Assembly (NCBI GenBank): GCA_029851415.1
Contig: CM056743.1
Span: forward strand, 34,364,714 to 34,428,713
DNA length: 64,000 nt
Direction of reading: 5' to 3'
Source of the DNA: Eretmocerus hayati
Lineage: Eukaryota > Arthropoda > Insecta > Hymenoptera > Aphelinidae
In this document: one piece after another, positions 26,561 through 64,000 of the stretch
Numbering within the stretch: position 1 is the stretch's first letter
How the letters are laid out: every line of letters starts with the position of its first letter
Position numbers and translations under genes: made by a program
The notes under the pieces: model-generated
What the model was told of the DNA's origin: nothing
The model's database searches: none
The model's input: only the letters and a program-made list of their open reading frames with translations

Positions 26561-27560
26561 ATTGCTCGTCGTTCGCCGAGACAAGAAAGAACGCCATATT
26601 TGCTGGCTGAACAATGTCCGGGGCGGACGACGGTGGCGACACGCTTTTGCGTCGGCAACGTCACCTGCTTCTCTCCCCCTTTTCTCTTTTCTTCCTTTCT
26701 TCTTCTTTTCCTTCCTTCTTCCCCTTTATCCCCTTGCCACTCATCCAGATAGCGAGTTTTTTACCGAACAAAAATCGCAATACACAGTGTTACCAGTGTT
26801 GTCAAAGTGTTGAAGTTGTAAAGTTCGTTCACTTCACGGTTCATTTCGTTAAATTTCGCGGCGTGATACGATCCGATCGCGCCGATCGTCGATTATATAT
26901 TTCCCGGTGCGCAAATCGGTAAATCGTTTTACTTTGGGCAGTGTTTCATTCAAATTTCATTGGTGTAAACAGTGGAGTCATCTCTCGATTATTTGTAAAA
27001 TCGCCCGGGGCAGTGCGAGGCATTCGAAGGACACTTTGGACGTTCGCGGGGCTGAGTAAAAAAAGCCGCTGCTTCGAGCATCTCTCTCGCGGTTCGTCCG
27101 CTTACGTAAAATATATATAAGTATATCATTGAAGTTTTTAGCAGAGCGTGTGCACGGTTGGGGCCTGTTGCTGCTGGATCGTTTCGTATCATATCGGCTC
27201 ATATTCAATACTGATGCCGTTTGTATGCTCGGCTCGTCCTATCAAAAGTATCGCAAGTTTCAAGTTGTTACGACGACAAACGACAGGTTATTCAAAAGTG
27301 TTGAGTCAATGAAAGTCGGCCGCGCGTGAATGAACATCTTCATCGAGGACAGCAGACTACAGCGAGCTGCTTAAACATCGTTGGAATTTATACAATTCTG
27401 CAGCCCTTGATTGGCTGAAATTTGTTGCAGCGACGGCTACTAATACGCGGGCCCCATCATCATCACTTCCAAGAAGACGACGAGGTAGAAGGAGATCATC
27501 ATCAGCCGGTGCTTCATCGTCATCGAGACGGCGAGGACGGCTACTTGCTGAAGGAGAAAA
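26561..27560 (+). promoter_or_regulatory. CpG-rich promoter and 5' untranslated leader of the PP2A B56 gene
   Basis: Local CpG content rises (GATCGCGCCGATCG, CGGCCGCGCG), and a pyrimidine-rich CTTTCTTCTT run lies at about 26,690-26,720. The segment precedes the inferred first coding exon at 27561 and lies between two divergent genes, consistent with a bidirectional promoter plus leader. Transcription start sites cannot be read from sequence alone. Confidence 0.4.
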
Positions 27561-62271
<34,711 letters not shown>

Positions 62272-64000
62272 TCTCTATCAAGCTCTCTTCCAATTCATTT
62301 CTCAAGGCGCAGCAACGAGGTTTGGAGTTAGTTTTTCTCTTCGTTGATCGAGTGGGCTAACGCGTCGAGTGAAATTCAGACAAAACCGTGCGTCATTGCT
62401 ATTAACCTCGCGGAGAGATGACAATTTACGATCGAGAATGGGCAAGTGATTGTAATGTAAATTTATATATAAATGATTTTTTCAATTTTTTAAGCTGGCG
62501 ATGAGTTCTGCAAATTATTATAAATTATAAATAAACGTTAATGTCATATTCCTTGTACTTGGAAAACGTATGTCCGTGCATACGTCCTGGAAGACTAAAC
62601 GTAAATGACTTAGTTGAATAAGAATTTTTGTATAAAATAAAATATAGTAATTGTAGAAAGGGCCAAATTTTGGTTTCGTATAGAGAGAATCTTCAGAGAT
62701 TGTAGCAGAGCATTGTATGATTCGCAGACATGGAAGTAAAATGACATTTATTTGTGTGACGGAGAAAATGCCATGAAATGTCAGCCGTATACTGATAGGT
62801 ATTTACTAATTGTTTTTGTTATAATTTCAGCCTCGTACAACCTCATTCTAATAGCATCACTGGTGAGATACATAAGGAAATGCGCTTCTGATCTATTTGA
62901 ACTTTATATCCGTTGTGCCTCTGTGTATTATAATTGAAATACTTCGTTGTCAGCAAGAATCATCTTTCTTACTTAAATATCAGTGCTTCGTCGACAGCGT
63001 AACAATTTACTTGAAGACAGGTCGCAGTCCGTTTTCAAGAATTCTGATATCAATTGAGGGATATATTTCTCGAAATATTTGCGAATCATGTGAGAGGAAG
63101 GTTCATGCTATTGTACACAAGAAATGAGAAAGGTGAATGGAACAAAAGAGCCAAAAGAAATTATGCTAGAAAATCCATAATTTTTGCGCTGCTGGCTGGC
63201 TATTACGTTAATATTGCTGTTATAATCTTGTTAAAAATGAGATGAGAATAGTCTTATAAAAGGGAAACAGAAATATTTCGGATTGATACGACTTATAATG
63301 ACAAACACTTGGAATTAATCCATTCATCATACATCCTCTCAAAAGTAATAAACTCATGGTTGCTATAAAAGTTGATTAATTTTAGGTACATACTCTATAT
63401 TATAGCGTTTTCTTTTAGCCTTAATTGAATGAATGAAAGAGGGAGAGGTCTGACGAATAAAACTCGCTTTATGAAATCGCGCAGCAAGAGACTGACCGGA
63501 ACCTTGTTTTTATTATGAGTATTTTTTCCATAACGTGAGTGTACTCGATGATTTGAAGTTCTGATACTAGTACGGAATTACCGTGGATATTTGATCGTCT
63601 CTCGCAGCTATCCTGAACAATCATAAGTGATCAGCCTACGAACCATCTATGGTACCTATATTTGCTCATTATCAAAGTCCTCATGAGTTAACTCTTCTTC
63701 AGAAATTGAGGGAACCCGTGGAAAATTCGTCAAATTTCATTCAACGAGTTGACCATACTTCAGTGGGATTTTTTAACTTGATACAGTACGCCGGGATTAC
63801 AAGGTTTTCGTCTGAATCATTCTTTACTTGCCTCTCTCTTTCTCTCTCTTCACTGAGGGCTGCTTAAAAGTCACAAAATCTTGAGCGCATTCGTAAAGGT
63901 TTTATGAAAATGTGCCACCGGACTTGATATTACTGAAACCAACTCTTGATATCTGGCTTAAAGAGATGACTGTAATATTATGTAGATTGGCGGATTTCCA
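62272..64000. other. 3' untranslated and flanking DNA after PP2A B56
   Basis: AATAAA at about 62,530 and AATAAAATATA near 62,636 are likely poly(A) signals of the preceding gene. Beyond that the sequence is AT-rich with only short frames; I see no further gene. Confidence 0.6.

Overview
The window is a chimera of two kinds of DNA. Positions 1 to about 20,900 are a compact, intron-free, CpG-rich block of tightly packed genes of a large nuclear double-stranded DNA virus. From about 20,900 to 64,000 the sequence is AT-rich, intron-rich animal (probably insect) chromosome carrying two ordinary cellular genes. The simplest reading is an endogenous viral element, or a recent integration, whose right edge is captured here. 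A chimeric assembly cannot be excluded from the sequence alone. The left edge lies outside the window.

Viral block. The gene set points to the nudivirus/baculovirus lineage. It includes a 38K-like HAD-fold protein (48-980, -), a P74/PIF-0 envelope protein (15609-17588, -), an ATP-dependent DNA ligase (4527-5639, +) and three very different P-loop nucleoside/nucleotide-kinase-like proteins (9488-10480, 14431-15576, 17587-18537). A degenerate dUTPase-like protein (19752-20165) and a protein with a C-terminal dsRNA-binding domain (20104-20784) follow. Between them lie about ten proteins I do not recognise, including one with a membrane anchor and one with a signal peptide. A 99-residue secreted-type peptide at 19424-19723 has the cysteine spacing of the CS-alpha-beta (defensin/scorpion-toxin) fold. 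It sits directly behind a 28-bp palindrome-rich tandem repeat. Genes overlap at head-to-head starts, and several AATAAA signals overlap stop codons. Almost all reading frames are open; the clearest possible break is an 8-base homopolymer at 13562-13569.

Junction and degraded zone (20,900-24,390). No confident gene is present. There are remnants of coding sequence with stops (22450-22917) and a diverged short repeat.

Host genes. On the minus strand, 24392-25297 encodes a homologue of the actin maturation protease ACTMAP (C19orf54 family). Head-to-head with it, on the plus strand, a PP2A B56/B-prime regulatory subunit gene of the gamma/delta (well-rounded) type runs from about 27.5 kb to 62,271. 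It has two very long introns and an alternative first exon at 52168-52438 that encodes a glycine tract. The long introns hold microsatellites, a 1.2-kb foldback element built from 78-bp units, several hairpin MITEs, a Tigger/pogo-like non-autonomous element and a diverged tandem array.

Together the viral genes cover nucleotide metabolism (kinases, dUTPase-like), DNA repair/replication (ligase), virion assembly and entry (38K, P74) and probable host interaction (dsRBD protein, cysteine-rich peptide). No DNA polymerase, helicase or RNA-polymerase subunit is in the window, so it shows only part of the viral genome.
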